64,000 bases of DNA from Tetradesmus obliquus (lineage: Eukaryota; Chlorophyta; Chlorophyceae; Sphaeropleales; Scenedesmaceae): assembly GCA_030272155.1 (NCBI GenBank), contig CP126197.1, positions 4,518,001-4,582,000 of the forward strand. Direction: 5' to 3'. The stretch's first letter is position 1. Each line of letters opens with the position of its first letter. The notes below the pieces were generated by a model. It worked only from the letters and a program-made list of their open reading frames with translations, did not search any database and had not been told where the DNA came from. Shown one piece after another: positions 23,720 to 35,133 of this stretch. Both the position numbers and the translations under genes were made by a program.

Positions 23720-25087
23720 GGCAGCAGCAGCAGCAGCAACAGCGGCAGTGACGGCAGCAGCAGCAGTGGCTAATCGGAGGAGAGAAGCACGGCACGTGAA
23801 GGAGCTGCTTCAGCAGCAACACTATGGCGAGGTGTTGATGACAGATGCCTCAAAGGAAGAGGCTGCACCTCAGCAGCAGCGTGTCATCTGCTTGAACAAG
23901 CCTTATTTTGCAAGAGGCCCAACTCTCATGTTGTTGAACCTCCGCCGCTGTTGCTCTCTTCAGCAGATGCTAGCAAAAGGTGGCTGGCTGCTTGCAGGTC
24001 AGCAGTGTTTAGGTCGCACATGCAGCCTACTGCAGTACTCTAACAAAAAGATTAGTGCAGCTTCAGCGTCCCACCTGCTCTGCCATGCGCACAGCCTGCA
24101 GCAGCAACCCGTCTTGGTAGGCAGCATACCCGCTGACAAACAGCCACGCTGCGCCTTGCAGCTGCTGCGGCTGCAGGCATCTGCCGGGAAATGACACCTG
24201 AGGGTCCAGGCAGGTGCGGCAGCTGCGCTCGCCTCCTGCCAATAGCACGACAGAGCGGCCTGGCGGGCAGCAGGTGCAGCAGCAACATGGGCAGTGCAGC
24301 AGAGGGGCCAGCCGCAATCTGTTACACATTTACATGTGCATCGGGAGCATCTGCGGCATGTGGTGACATAACCACTCTCTAGTTGTTGTCTGCAGGACAT
24401 GTGCTGTTCAGTTGCAGGGTATCTGCAAAGGCCCTTCTTCAAGTCATGCTGGGAGCAGCAGCAGCAGCCAGTGCATGCAGACACATTTCAGAACATAGCT
24501 CCTGCTCAGTTGCTGCACGCCTTTCACTGAGATCTGCTTGTAAAACCTAGCGATTGCCACCTGTTGCTCCTGTTAAAGTAATGACGCGCTTTGTGCACAC
24601 CCCACTTCGCTTCATGCTGGCCCTCCAGATGCTGCCCCATTCATCGCTGCCACACGCGCCCATCTGTGGTTTCAGAACATTTTCAACATCAGCACATTGT
24701 CAGCAGCAGTCCTTGTCTCGCACACGTGTGATGGCAGGCTCTTGGCAAGCACGTTGATCAAGCTCGCTTCAGTGAGCAAGATGGTGATATTGCAGCAGCA
24801 GTGTTGCAGATGCTTACCACTGCTGCAGCCACCCCGAATCCGGAAGCAAGGCCCCTTGCAACGTTGCTTGCACTGCCACCAGCTCTGCAACTGAACTCCC
24901 CCACTTGCAGGAGCAGCTGCTGCAGCTGCTCTGTGGTGCATCTGCTGCTGCCTCCCAGCTGTCCGTTAGCAAGCTCGTGCGCAGTTGCTTCGTCTACTGC
25001 ACACAAGTGGTCCACGAGAGCTACCGGCTGCAGCAGCACCACTTCTGCTGGGGAATCATCTGCATCACTGGCCCAGCCTGCTTCCAT
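19348..25087 (-). CDS. PfkB-family kinase fused to LOG-type phosphoribohydrolase, 11 exons
   Basis: Exons on the - strand: 25087-24818, 24663-24561, 24235-24075, 23674-23561, 23294-22945, 22595-22514, 22210-22055, 21684-21613, 20882-20715, 20216-19845, 19521-19348; all phases agree, giving 673 residues. Residues 1-412 match plant PfkB (ribokinase-like) proteins: AGGSASNVARGLASGFGV near the N-terminus, VALDLASWEVM, IDLCF, and the PfkB signature DVTGAGDMFAAG with the catalytic Asp. Residues 413-616 are a LOG (lysine-decarboxylase-like) fold: VYFGSARV, TGGGPGLMQAA, HLATRK and PGGLGTMDELFE, which carry the nucleotide-binding and catalytic residues of cytokinin/nucleotide phosphoribohydrolases. 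LOG enzymes release a base and ribose 5-phosphate from nucleoside monophosphates; PfkB enzymes phosphorylate sugars or nucleosides. The fusion is inferred from phase-0 continuity and no start codon before the LOG exon; two adjacent genes remain possible. Confidence 0.75.
20455..21490 (-). repeat. Duplicated LOG exon edges inside the intron
   Basis: The 3' intron end plus the head of the LOG exon encoding VAQLLGSPTWTGGGPGL occurs five times on the - strand, starting near 21480, 21362, 21248, 21124 and 20882. The first three copies are truncated after a few codons, the fourth extends through GLMQAA, and the last is the full exon. The exon tail encoding AVGGIRLQREAGTTVLSGTY and its donor is also present twice, ending near 20715 and 20473. 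The first four copies are spaced about 115-125 bp. Confidence 0.85.
21875..22330 (-). repeat. Duplicated edges of the last PfkB exon
   Basis: The tail encoding EQLAAYGLVEKIGRG (22055-22120) has a second diverged copy at about 21875-21935 reading EQLAACGLVEKIGR. The head of the same exon and its acceptor (sense CAGGTGCTGGGAGCTGATG) has a second copy in the upstream intron near 22288-22325. Both edges of one exon were thus copied into the flanking introns. Confidence 0.8.
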
Positions 25088-26579
25088 CCTTGTTGATGCT
25101 GCTAGACGTCTGCGACCACAAGAGTTTCAGAGATGCGACGCCAAGCAGACTGCCTGGCAGTGCCGAGCCGCGAGTTACGGAGATCACAACGGGGACGAGT
25201 TCTGTTCTTGATCCAGCAGCTTTGTCCGCACGTCACACAAGCCAGTAATGATAACAAAGAAACAAAGATGTTTCTTTGTTTTGACTTTTAGGATTTACCC
25301 CTGGCCTGTATTGCAGCCTGCACGACTGTTAGCCCAGTTAGGGTTCTTGCAGATGGACTTGTTTCACTGCAGAGCCTCTGCACCTGGCCTTTTAAGCCAT
25401 CCGTGGATGGGTCGCAATCGACTAAATGTTCTTGAACAAACGTCTGGTCAACGTCACTGCACGGCCGCGATTAGGGCCAGCGGCAGCAGGGTCCAGGATG
25501 AAGATCAGTTACAAAAACGTTACCAACAGCAGCACAGCTTGGCACAAGAGTGTCAACGTTTGTAGACATCATGGTGTATCGCTCCGGTGAGCACTTGGTG
25601 CACCGCCACTGAATGTAGATGACCGTTTGCAAGCAACCGCCAACGAGCAGCCCGGCACACCACTTTGGACAGGTGTCACTTGTCAGATTTCAAATGGGAG
25701 CTCAGGTGACAAACCAGTTGCCCAGGCAGTATAAAGAAAGTTGCCGATTGCATTCATTACAAGCATAAGCATGATGCAACATAATGCGTACTCACATGGT
25801 AAGAAGTGGTCCCCCGAAAGGCCACCATGGCTGCTGAACCTCAGATTAGCATGTGCAGCTCCTGCTTCTGCTCCTATGTTGCCTAGTCGGCAGTCTGGGA
25901 TAACCTCGACTTGATTTTTGCAAGTTGCAACCATGTGTGACAGCATCTACCCATTCTGGCACTCACCCACGGATATGATACCAGCAGCGCTGGGTGAAGG
26001 CACACAGACGGAGTGAGCCAGCCCTTGTTACACACCATCATACCCTCTCTACATCAGCCATAACACGAATAAACCTCAAACCACGAGCATTGGCTCGCCA
26101 ATCTTGAAGGCATCACATATCAAACGATGTTAACCGAAATGCTGTCAGCCCCTAGACTGTATGTGTCTGCTGCAAAGGCGACTCTTGTGCAGAGTACTTT
26201 GCATGCGCCCACCTGTGACAACCCGGCTGCTGCTATGTGAAAAGGACATGAGTGAGCTCAGCAAGTAGACACAACACACGTGTCCACACAGGTGCGGTGA
26301 ACAGCGGGCTTTTGCTGAATCCATAGCCATATGGCAGCTACAACAGGCTTGTTGCTGCCAGTGCACAGAACTGTGCGCATCACACAAAAGCCCAGACCAG
26401 CGAACCGCAGGTGGCCTGCAGGACAACTGCTCACACAGCAGTTGCCGGCTGCATCCGCCGCTACCCAGCTTTGGTTGCCGGCTTCAGACCCTGCTGCTAC
26501 TGCTGCAGCGCTGCAGGTGACGCGGCAGCTGCTGCTGTCGCTTAAATCGCTGCTGCTTGCATTACTTGCAATCAGACTT
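25088..26579. other. Intergenic region between two minus-strand genes
   Basis: Contains the likely promoter of the PfkB-LOG gene (just above 25087) and the 3' flank of the short gene at 26580. No exon is supported. One copy of a dispersed repeat lies at 25790-25847. Confidence 0.45.
25790..25847. repeat. Dispersed repeat, copy 1
   Basis: A segment of about 58 bp starting ACTCACATGG and running through AAGTGGTCCCC, AAAGGCCACC and TGGCTGCTG to CCTCAGATT is nearly identical to 53883-53939. Weaker similarity (CATGTGCAGCTCC) follows both copies. It is probably a remnant of a mobile-element family. Confidence 0.7.
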
Positions 26580-26926
26580 TTACTCCACCATGGTTGGCTT
26601 GTTGTCCTTGGCCTTCTCACCAGCCTTTGCCCTGTTGTCCTTCCTGCAGCAGCAACAGCAGAGGCATTCAACAAGGAGTTGCAGTTGATGTACGCTTTGC
26701 CATCTTGTGCCAGGTGCAGCCTGATCAGTTGCTGGCAGCACAACTTGAAACTTATGCAAGAGATCAAAGCTTCAAAAACAAGTGCTGCATCTGCCAGCTC
26801 CGGTAGACAACAGTCTGCCACTACAGCCGGCGCCATGTCTGCTGCTTACGGTACTCGGGGGCCGTGTGATCCGCCAGAAACTGCCAGGAAAGAGCGGAAC
26901 AGGTGAGACTGGACGTCGTAAATCAT
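26580..26926 (-). CDS. Conserved 46-residue protein, two exons
   Basis: Exon 1 is 26926-26850 and exon 2 is 26643-26580, with a GTAAGC donor and a CTGCTGCTGCAG acceptor. The phase fits, giving 46 residues. The protein starts MIYDVQSHLFRSFLA, continues with a GGS-containing linker, and ends in a basic/acidic tail closing with AKDNKPTMVE. This start and the NKP-V/T-M-x-E ending recall a very short conserved protein of plants and other eukaryotes that I know by pattern but cannot name with certainty. Its function is not known to me. It is transcribed divergently from the PRP40 gene across about 410 bp. Genes this short are easily missed by ORF thresholds. Confidence 0.65.
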
Positions 26927-27336
26927 CTTGAGGCGGTGGGTTGAATGCTACTGCAAGTGAAAGCGCTCAGCTGAAGTGCCGGGAGTCTGCAGAAGTAGAA
27001 CAGTATAGGCTACGGATGATTAGGGCGAGTGCAGCGTGATCGAGTGGATTAACTGCGGGTGCTTTGAGCTGATAACCCTCTGGGGCTTGCTGCTGCTCTG
27101 TGGGCCCTGTCACTGCGTCTGGTCAGTGCCCGCTGACAGATTACTGGCTTTGGTATCTGCACAAGCCATGCGATCGCAAAAGAAACCAAGCAAGTTGAAC
27201 TAACGCCGTTTCCTCGATCTGATCAGTCTCCATACCTCTGCTCGAACCTGCTGTGTGCCCTTTTTGACAGCAGTTCTGTGCTATAGCTGCCACAGAGCCG
27301 CGCAAGTGGACTGATCTGAACGACAAATAGCCTGCC
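26927..27336. promoter_or_regulatory. Divergent intergenic (shared promoter) region
   Basis: Only about 410 bp separate the start codons of the 46-residue gene (-) and the PRP40 gene (+), so both promoters must lie here unless a 5' exon was missed. I see no clear TATA box. A GATCGAG/GATCAG cluster lies near 27218-27226. The bidirectional role is inferred from layout only. Confidence 0.45.
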
Positions 27337-30300
27337 ATGGCAGGCAGGGGCAGGGCAGCCACGCTGCCCGCATGGATGACAGGTGACTGCAGTGACTGTC
27401 TGCAGCACAGCAAGCTGTGCCTGTGCTGCTGCAGCCAACTGCCTGTGCCTGGGCACCTGATAGTGTTTATTTCAACGATTTATGTTGCGTTTGTCCTGCA
27501 GGTGGAGGTGCAGCACCTGCTCCAGGCGCACCAGCAGCATCCGGCCCCCCGGTGCGTGGCTACTGCTGATGAGCAGCAGCGCCCACAGCACCAGCCATAG
27601 CAGCATCTCTTACCTGTAGGACGTCTCTGGCACAAACGTTTTGCCACTGCTGGGTAGCAATGTATGCAGCTGCAGCTTCACAGCAGCCGTTTGCTCTGCT
27701 TTGCAGCAGTCCACGCTGCAAGCGTACCTGTGCTGCGCAGGAAAGCCAGCTGCCTCACATGCCTCACCTTCAGTTGCACTATCATACAAACAAAAACAGG
27801 AAGAACCTAGTAGTGCTGACAACGTTTTGCGCCGCACTTGTGTCCTGCAGGCGGCACATGCTGGAGGCCCTGCAGCTCCTGGCTCAGCAGCAGCTGGGGT
27901 GAGCAGCAGGCCAACATAGCCAGCAATATCTATCAGCCCGACTTTGCAGCAAGCATAGCTGATGCCATGGCGCGTGCTGACAGCGCTGCTGCAATGGCGC
28001 GGTTTTGCTGTTGGACATCATGGGCGGCAGTGTGCTCAGCCCCTCTGGCAGCAGGCACAGCTGCTGCCAAGGCAGCTGCCAACAGTGCTGCTGCAATAAA
28101 CGCGACTGTGTTGTATGACAGCTGTGCACCTCTCCCGCTAATCTGCACACATCGGGTGTGCAGCAGCACCTGCTGCGGTGCTGCCTTCTCATCCACTTTC
28201 GCACTGCCGCACGCGTGTATGCTCACATGCTGGTCCCTACTGCTGCTTGCCGCCGCACTCTGCTCTGCTCTGCCTCACTGCTGCCCTGCTGATTCATATT
28301 TATTCTAATTCAATATTAAACAAGATCTTTTGGAGCTTAAAGGATATGAGTGTGTTGCCGCAGGCTGGCGCTGCTCTTCTACAGGCCCAGGCCATTGCAC
28401 AGAGCCTCACAGCGCAAGGCCCCACAGGCGTAGTCTCACAGCAGCCCGGCACACCAGCAGCAGCAGCAGCACTAGGCATGCAGCGAGCAGCCATGGTGGT
28501 CCCCTCTAGCATCTCCCCAGGCGGTGCTGCTGCTGCTCCATCCCCCACCGGCCAGCAACATGCAGCAGCGCCTGCCAACACCGCCGCAATGGCAGCTGCT
28601 GCGATCGCAGCCGCGCAAGCAGCCGCCGCAGCAGCAGGCGTGGGGTCCGGCGGTGCACCAGCAGCAGCAGCAGCGGCGTCAAACCCAGCAGCAGTAGCAG
28701 CAGCAGGAGGGGTACCCCCTGGCATGTATGGGGCAAGGCCGCCGGGCCTGCCAGGCATGACAGCAGTAGGAGGGCCACCTTTGGGGGGTGTACCGCCTCC
28801 CCTTGGGGCCGTTCCGCCTGGTGCTTACCCCATGCCTGGCGTACTGCCTGGCCAGCCGCCGATGTTTAGGCCCCCTCCTGGTGAGAGCTGTGCTAGCTGT
28901 TGCATTACTGTGCTGTGCTGTGGTGGACTGTGCTGCATGTGCTGTGGTGCATGTGCTGTGGTGCATGTGCTGTGGTGCATGTGCTGTGGTGCATGTGCTG
29001 TGTTGTGCTGTGGTGCATATGCTGTGCTGTGTTGTGCTGTGGTGCATGTGCTGTGGTGCATGTGCTGTGCTGTGCTGCGCTGTGTTGTGCTGTAGTGCAT
29101 GTGCTGTGCTGTGCTGTGCTGTGCTGTGCTGTGCTGTGAAGCCTGGCCAGCCGGCGATGTTTAGGCCGCCTCCAGGTGAGAGCAGCGCTGCGTGTTGCAT
29201 TACTGTGCTGTGCTGTGGTGGACTGTGCTGTGGTGTATGTGCTGTGCTGTGCTGTGCTGTGCTGTGGTGTATGTGCTTCGCTGTGCTGCGCTGTGGTGTA
29301 TGTGCTGCGCTGTGCTGTGTTGTGCTGTTTGAGCTGCGCTGTGCTCTGCTGTGCTGCACTGTGTTGTGCTCGATGTTTAGGCCGCCTCCAGGTGAGGGCC
29401 GCGCCGTGCTCTGTTGTGTTTGAAGTGATCTGGTGTGCTGCTGCACAACAGGACAGTGATCTGCAGCAGACAAAGTGTGCCTGTTGCTGAGTGTCGTGCT
29501 CATGCTGCCTATGTCAAAACAGCTGCAGCCGGGGCCTCCTTTCTGAGTGAGTGGATACTGCTGCTGCTGCTGCTTGTTTGCAGGCATGCCGCCTGGTATG
29601 CTGCCGCCGCCAGGTTTCCCGGGCGCACCCGGCATGCCTTTCCCAGGCCAGCCGCACCTGCCGTTCCCTCCACACATGCAGCACATGCCGCCGATGCAGC
29701 AGCAGCAGCAGCAGCAGCAGCCGGTGCCGCAGCAGCAGCAGCCGCAGAGTGACTGGACGGAGCACCCGGGGCCGAATGGGCGCTCGTACTTCTTCAACCG
29801 CGTGACCAAGGTGTCCACCTGGACTAAGCCCGACGAGTTGATGACGGCAGTGGTGAGCTGTTTGTTTAGCCACAACGGCAGCTGTAGTGTCTGCCAATGT
29901 GTGATGCATGACTTAGAGTTCAATGGCAGTCGGTGCGGCTGTGGTATTTGGCGCATCTGATCTGCAAGTGTACATTGTATGTATGACCTAGGTGTGTATG
30001 CTTGCTGCCAGCAACAGCACTTGCTGCAAGCAACATCTCTTCATGATGTGTGTGCAGGAGCGGGCAAAGGCAGCAGCAGACAAAGCAGGCGCAGCAGCGC
30101 CAGCAGCAGCAGCAGCAGCACCAGCAGCGGCAGCACCGGCAGCAGCAGCAGCTGCCCCGGCAGCAGCAGCACCAGCAGCCGCAAGCTCAGCTGCTGCTAG
30201 TGATGTAGCAGCAGCAGCAGCAGCTGGCAGCAGCAGTGCAGTGTCAGAGGCAGCAAAGGCCTGGAAGCAGTACACAGCACCAGATGGCCGGCCGTACTTT

Positions 30301-33300
30301 TATAACAAAATAACAAAGGAGAGCAAGTGGACGATGCCGGAGGAAATGAAGCAGGCAGCAGCAGCGGCGGCTGGCGGCACAGCAGCTGCAGGCAAGGCAG
30401 CACCAGCAGCAGCGGCAGCAGCTAACGGAGATGCCAGCAGAGACGCTGCAAAGGTGCGCAACAACAAGTCTTGAGCTCTGGAGCAGGATGCACACTTCAG
30501 CAAATGCCGGCGTGTTGCGACTGTCAAGATCTTGACAGCATGTATGTCGTTTTTTTCTTCAGCAGCCAACTACAGCTCAGGCATCGCCGTGCAGCTGATG
30601 TTTTACTGTCTCTTTCGTTTGCATCAGACATTCCAGCAACCCCTGACATTCCAGGTTTTGCTGCTGGCCCCAGCATAACTCTGCCGTCACATCTGACACA
30701 TGATTTTGGCATACCCTCAACTTGTCTCTGCTGTGTTCTACTGTACGCTCGTCCTGTGTGATGCTGCCGTTTGCACAGGCCAAAGAGCAGCCAGCAGCAG
30801 CAGCAGCACCTAAGGCCAAGGAGGAGCCTGCCAAGCCCATTGTGTATGCCACCAAGGAGGCAGCCAAAGAAGCTTTCAAGGCGCTGCTGACGGACTTTGA
30901 CATCCCAGCAGGTGTGCATTGCTGCTGAGCTGTGCTGATTTCTGCTGTGGTGTTGCGGTCTGTTCTTTGCCAAAGGTCCAAGGCTGGCAGCGCAGCGGCT
31001 GGCCGGCTGGCTGAGCCCTGACCAGCACCAGCAGCAGGAGCGCAGTTGGCCAGGGTTGCTGAACAGACACTGGCCTGCCAGCATCACGGAGGGTTTTGCA
31101 AGCCTTGTGAGGACCTGGTGCTGGATGTATTCAGACTGCAAGCTTGAAGCAAACCCGTTGTTTCCGCCCTGCTGCTGCCGCTGCCACTGCCATTGCTGCT
31201 AATGCCGCCGCTGCTGCGCCGCGCCACCGCAGAGGCGTCATGGGACAACGCGATGCGGCTGATCATCCACGATCCGCGCTACGGCGCGCTCAAAGCGCTG
31301 GGGGAGAAGAAGTCTGCCTTCAACGAGTACTGCACGGTGAGAAGCAAATACATGCGCACATGGCCAGGGCTTGAACCTGGGGTTTGCCTCTGGAACAGAA
31401 TGCGGCTCTGGGCAGTAGTGTGAGGCACTGGGCAGACTGTGGGTCTTTGTGTGGCAGGGTTGGTGTGCCGGGACGGGCCGCGGTGGCGTGTGCTGTCTAT
31501 GTATGCTGTGAGCGTCGTCTTACTCTGTACATGGAATGCACATGCTATCTCGACGCAAAGGACACTAACACCTGCTAGAACTGCATTCTGGGTATGCTAT
31601 CATGCTTTGTAAGGGCGCGCACAGGCGCCAATGTTGTGTGTTGGGGCCCCAAACACCCTAGATATGTCGTGTCTCAACCACCAAGGCAAACAGTAGGCGC
31701 TGTCGACTTCTCCACCTACCCTGCATGATGTGTGGACAGCTGTTTCACAACTACAACTGCTGTGCACTCATCATAGCTAGCGCAAGGTGTCAGGCGTGGC
31801 GCGCTGCTGAGCGTGAGGGGGCAAGGCGGCCAGGTTGCTGCTAAAGAAGGCTTCAAGGCGCTGCTGGAGGATGCTGAGATATGATCATGCATCAACATCA
31901 AAGCCACATTAAACATATATTGTGACTGTTGCATGCAACTGTACAGGCACGGCGTGCTGCTGAGCGTGAGGAGGCGAGGCGGGGCCAATTCGCTGCCAAG
32001 GAGGGCTTCATGGCGCTGCTGACAGGCATCCTGTTGCTGAATGCCTGTTTATCCAAACTTCTGCCTGCAGGCGCGGCACGCTGCTGAGCACAAGGAGGCA
32101 AGGCGGTGCCAAGCCGCTGCCAAAGAGGCTTCGTGACGCTGCTGGCAGAATATGATTTGCCAGTCATCCACAAACAGTTGTTGTGCATGTTACTTGCGAT
32201 GTGCAGGCGCGGCGCGCTGCTGAGCGTGAGGAGGCAAGGCGGCGCCAGGTTGCTGCAAAAGAAGGCTTCATGGCGCTGCTGACGGATTTCGACTTACCGG
32301 TCATCTGTCCAACATTACATGTGCATGCTACTTGCAACTGTGCAGGCGCGGCACGCTGCTGAGCGTGAGGAGGCAAGGCGGCGCCAAGTCGCTGCCAAGG
32401 AGGCTTCATGGCGCTGCTGGAGGATTTCAACTTACCAGTCATCTGTCCAACATTACATGTGCATGCTACTTGCAACTGTGCAGGCGCGGCGCGCTGCTGA
32501 GCGTGAGGAGGCAAGGCGGCGCCAAGTCGCTGCCAAGAAGGCTTCATGGCGCTGCTGGAGGATTTCAACTTACCAGTCATCTGTCCAACATTACATGTGC
32601 ATGCTACTTGCAACTGTGCAGGCGCGGCGCGCTGCTGAGCGTGAGGAGGCAAGGCGGCGCCAAGTCGCTGCCAAGAAGGCTTCATGGCGCTGCTGGAGGA
32701 TTTCCACTTACCAGTCATCTGTCCAACATTACATGTGCATGCTACTTGCAACTGTGCAGGCGCGGCGCGCTGCTGAGCGTGAGGAGGCAAGGCGGCGCCA
32801 AGTCGCTGCCAAGAAGGCTTCATGGCGCTGCTGGAGGATTTCCACTTACCAGTCATCTGTCCAACATTACATGTGCATGCTACTTGCAACTGTGCAGGCG
32901 CGGCGCGCTGCTGAGCGTGAGGAGGCAAGGCGGCGCCAAGTCGCTGCCAAGAAGGCTTCATGGCGCTGCTGGAGGATTCCAACTTACCAGTCATCTGTCC
33001 AACATTACATGTGCATGCTACTTGCAACTGTGCAGGCGCGGCGCGCTGCTGAGCGTGAGGAGGCAAGGCGGCGCCAAGTCGCTGCCAAAGAAGGCTTCAT
33101 GGCGCTGCTGGAGGATGCTGCTGAGCTGGAGCCCGGTGACACGTATGACCGCGCTGCTCGCCTGCTCAACCACGACGGGCGCTGGAAGGTGCGCTGCGCG
33201 CGGCAGCATGCACTGCAGCATGCACTGCAGCATGCGCTGCAGCATGCGGCTGACAGACTGTAAGAGTGTAACACCAGTGCTTCTATGCTGCTGGGGTGGT

Positions 33301-35085
33301 GCGTGAGGCGGCCTTAGCTGAGGCTGCAGGAGCTTTCCAGCAGATGCGGCGTACGGCAAATGATGTGTGTCAGGTGATGGCTTGCCCACGCACCATGCGT
33401 TCTTGCTGCAAGTGCATGCTGTGTCACCGCGGATCAGCTGTCGTGATTGCCAAACTGTTGGTTGAACTGCTGTTCAATCTTGGTCAAACACGGTCAAACT
33501 GCTGCTGCTGCTGCTGCTGCTGCTGTCTTGCAGGAGGTGGAGTCTGATGCGCTGCGCCGGGAGCTGTTCAAGGACCACATGGAGGCACTCAAGCGCAGGA
33601 GGTGGGCCTGCGCTGCTGCTTCGGCTGCTGCTGCTGCTGCTGCTGCTGCATTGTCTTTGAGCGTGCGTTCCTACACCTGCCTTTGTGTCGTGCACAGTGA
33701 CACACGGCGGCTAGACATGCGCTGACCACGGTCTCTTGCTGTGCACTGACCCATCCTGCTGCTGCGCTCCCTGCTGCTATCGCATGGCGACTCATCATGA
33801 TGCATATCCTTTGCAAAACCCTTCTGCTGCACCTCACTTCAGGGTTGAGACTGAGAAGCGCAAGCAGGAGAGTGCTGTGGCTGCCTTCAAGGCCTGCTTC
33901 TGCCCTCATGCTGCTGCTGCTGCCGTATGGTGACTCGTCACTCTCTCACGCATTACTCTCTCACGCATTTTAACCCCAACTCCGTTGCAAAACCCATCTG
34001 CTGCACCTCATTTCAGGGTTGAGGCTGAGAAGCGCAAGCAGGAGAGTGCCGTGGCTGCCTTCAAGGAGCTGCTGGCCCGCAGCAGCCTCAAGCCCAGCAG
34101 CAGCTGGCGCAAGGTGGCGGCCAAGCTGCAGGACGAGGAGGCTTACGAGGTGCGGATTGAACCAACGTATGGACGTGCTATTGTGTTTGTTTGAGTATGA
34201 TTCTTCAATGCTCAGCTGGCGCAAGGTGGCGGCCAAGCTGCAGGACGAGGAGGCCTACGAGGTGCGGCGCAGCGCCAGTGGGAATACAATGCTACCTTGT
34301 GTGCGTGCTGGATGGTTGCCGGCCTGCCTGCATGCCTGCTTGCTTACACAACACATTCAAAGCCACTTTTCTCACCCCATGTGCAGGCGCTGGACCGGCT
34401 GACGCGCCTGGAGGTGTTCCAGGCGCACATCCGGCAGCTGGAGGAGGAGGAGCGGCAGGCCAAGGAGCGGGAGAAGGAGCTGGTGCGGCGCAGGTGAGAG
34501 AGCTTGTGGGGGCTGATGAAGCATCGTTGAAGCACTTGCCTTGTTGCATTGCTTACTTTCCAAAGGGTGTTACAGTCGTCTCTGAGGGGGCTGCTCTTCC
34601 CTCCTTAATTTGCGCCAAGCATTGCCTCATTCGCCTGTGCTGAACCCTACATTCCACCCCACCTTACACCACCCCAACCGCATGCCGCACCCTCACCCCG
34701 CGACGCAGGGAGCGCAAGAACCGCGACGCGTTCCGCGCGCTGCTGCTGCGCCACCGCGACGAGGGCAGCATCACGGTGCACAGCCGCTGGAAGGCCTATG
34801 CGCCGCTGATTGAGGAGAGCGAGGAGTACCAGGCCGTGAAGAAGAATGCGGCCGGCAGCAGGCCGAAGGAGCTGTTTGAGGACGTCATCCTGGTGGGTGA
34901 CGTGTTATAACAGTGTGTTATGACAGTGTAATGTGACATTGAAATAATGACTGGGCCTGTCATCCACAAGGGCCGGGGTTAAAAACACTTGGATGGGTCG
35001 ATTAAGGCTGAGCGTGTGCGTGTATGTGGGAATGTCACAAGACGTCCACCTGCGACTCCGACAACTCAAACAACCGCCTTGCCCT

Positions 35086-35133
<48 letters not shown>

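Noticed and set aside
26331..26906. Plus-strand 191-codon hydrophobic frame as a membrane protein gene
   Set aside because: It overlaps the spliced 46-residue gene on the other strand, and its Leu/Ala/Ser content is the antisense of CAG-rich DNA.
28679..29956. A 425-codon minus-strand frame rich in His, Ser, Thr and Gln
   Set aside because: It is the antisense of the TGTGC microsatellite and of the WW exon. No domain and no splice-independent support.
32319..33306. Two overlapping long open frames (314 and 324 codons) across the PRP40 array
   Set aside because: They stay open only because the unit is 138 bp, a multiple of three, and stop-free in two frames. Codon content is that of the repeat. 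The true exon is the last unit with the downstream FF-like sequence.
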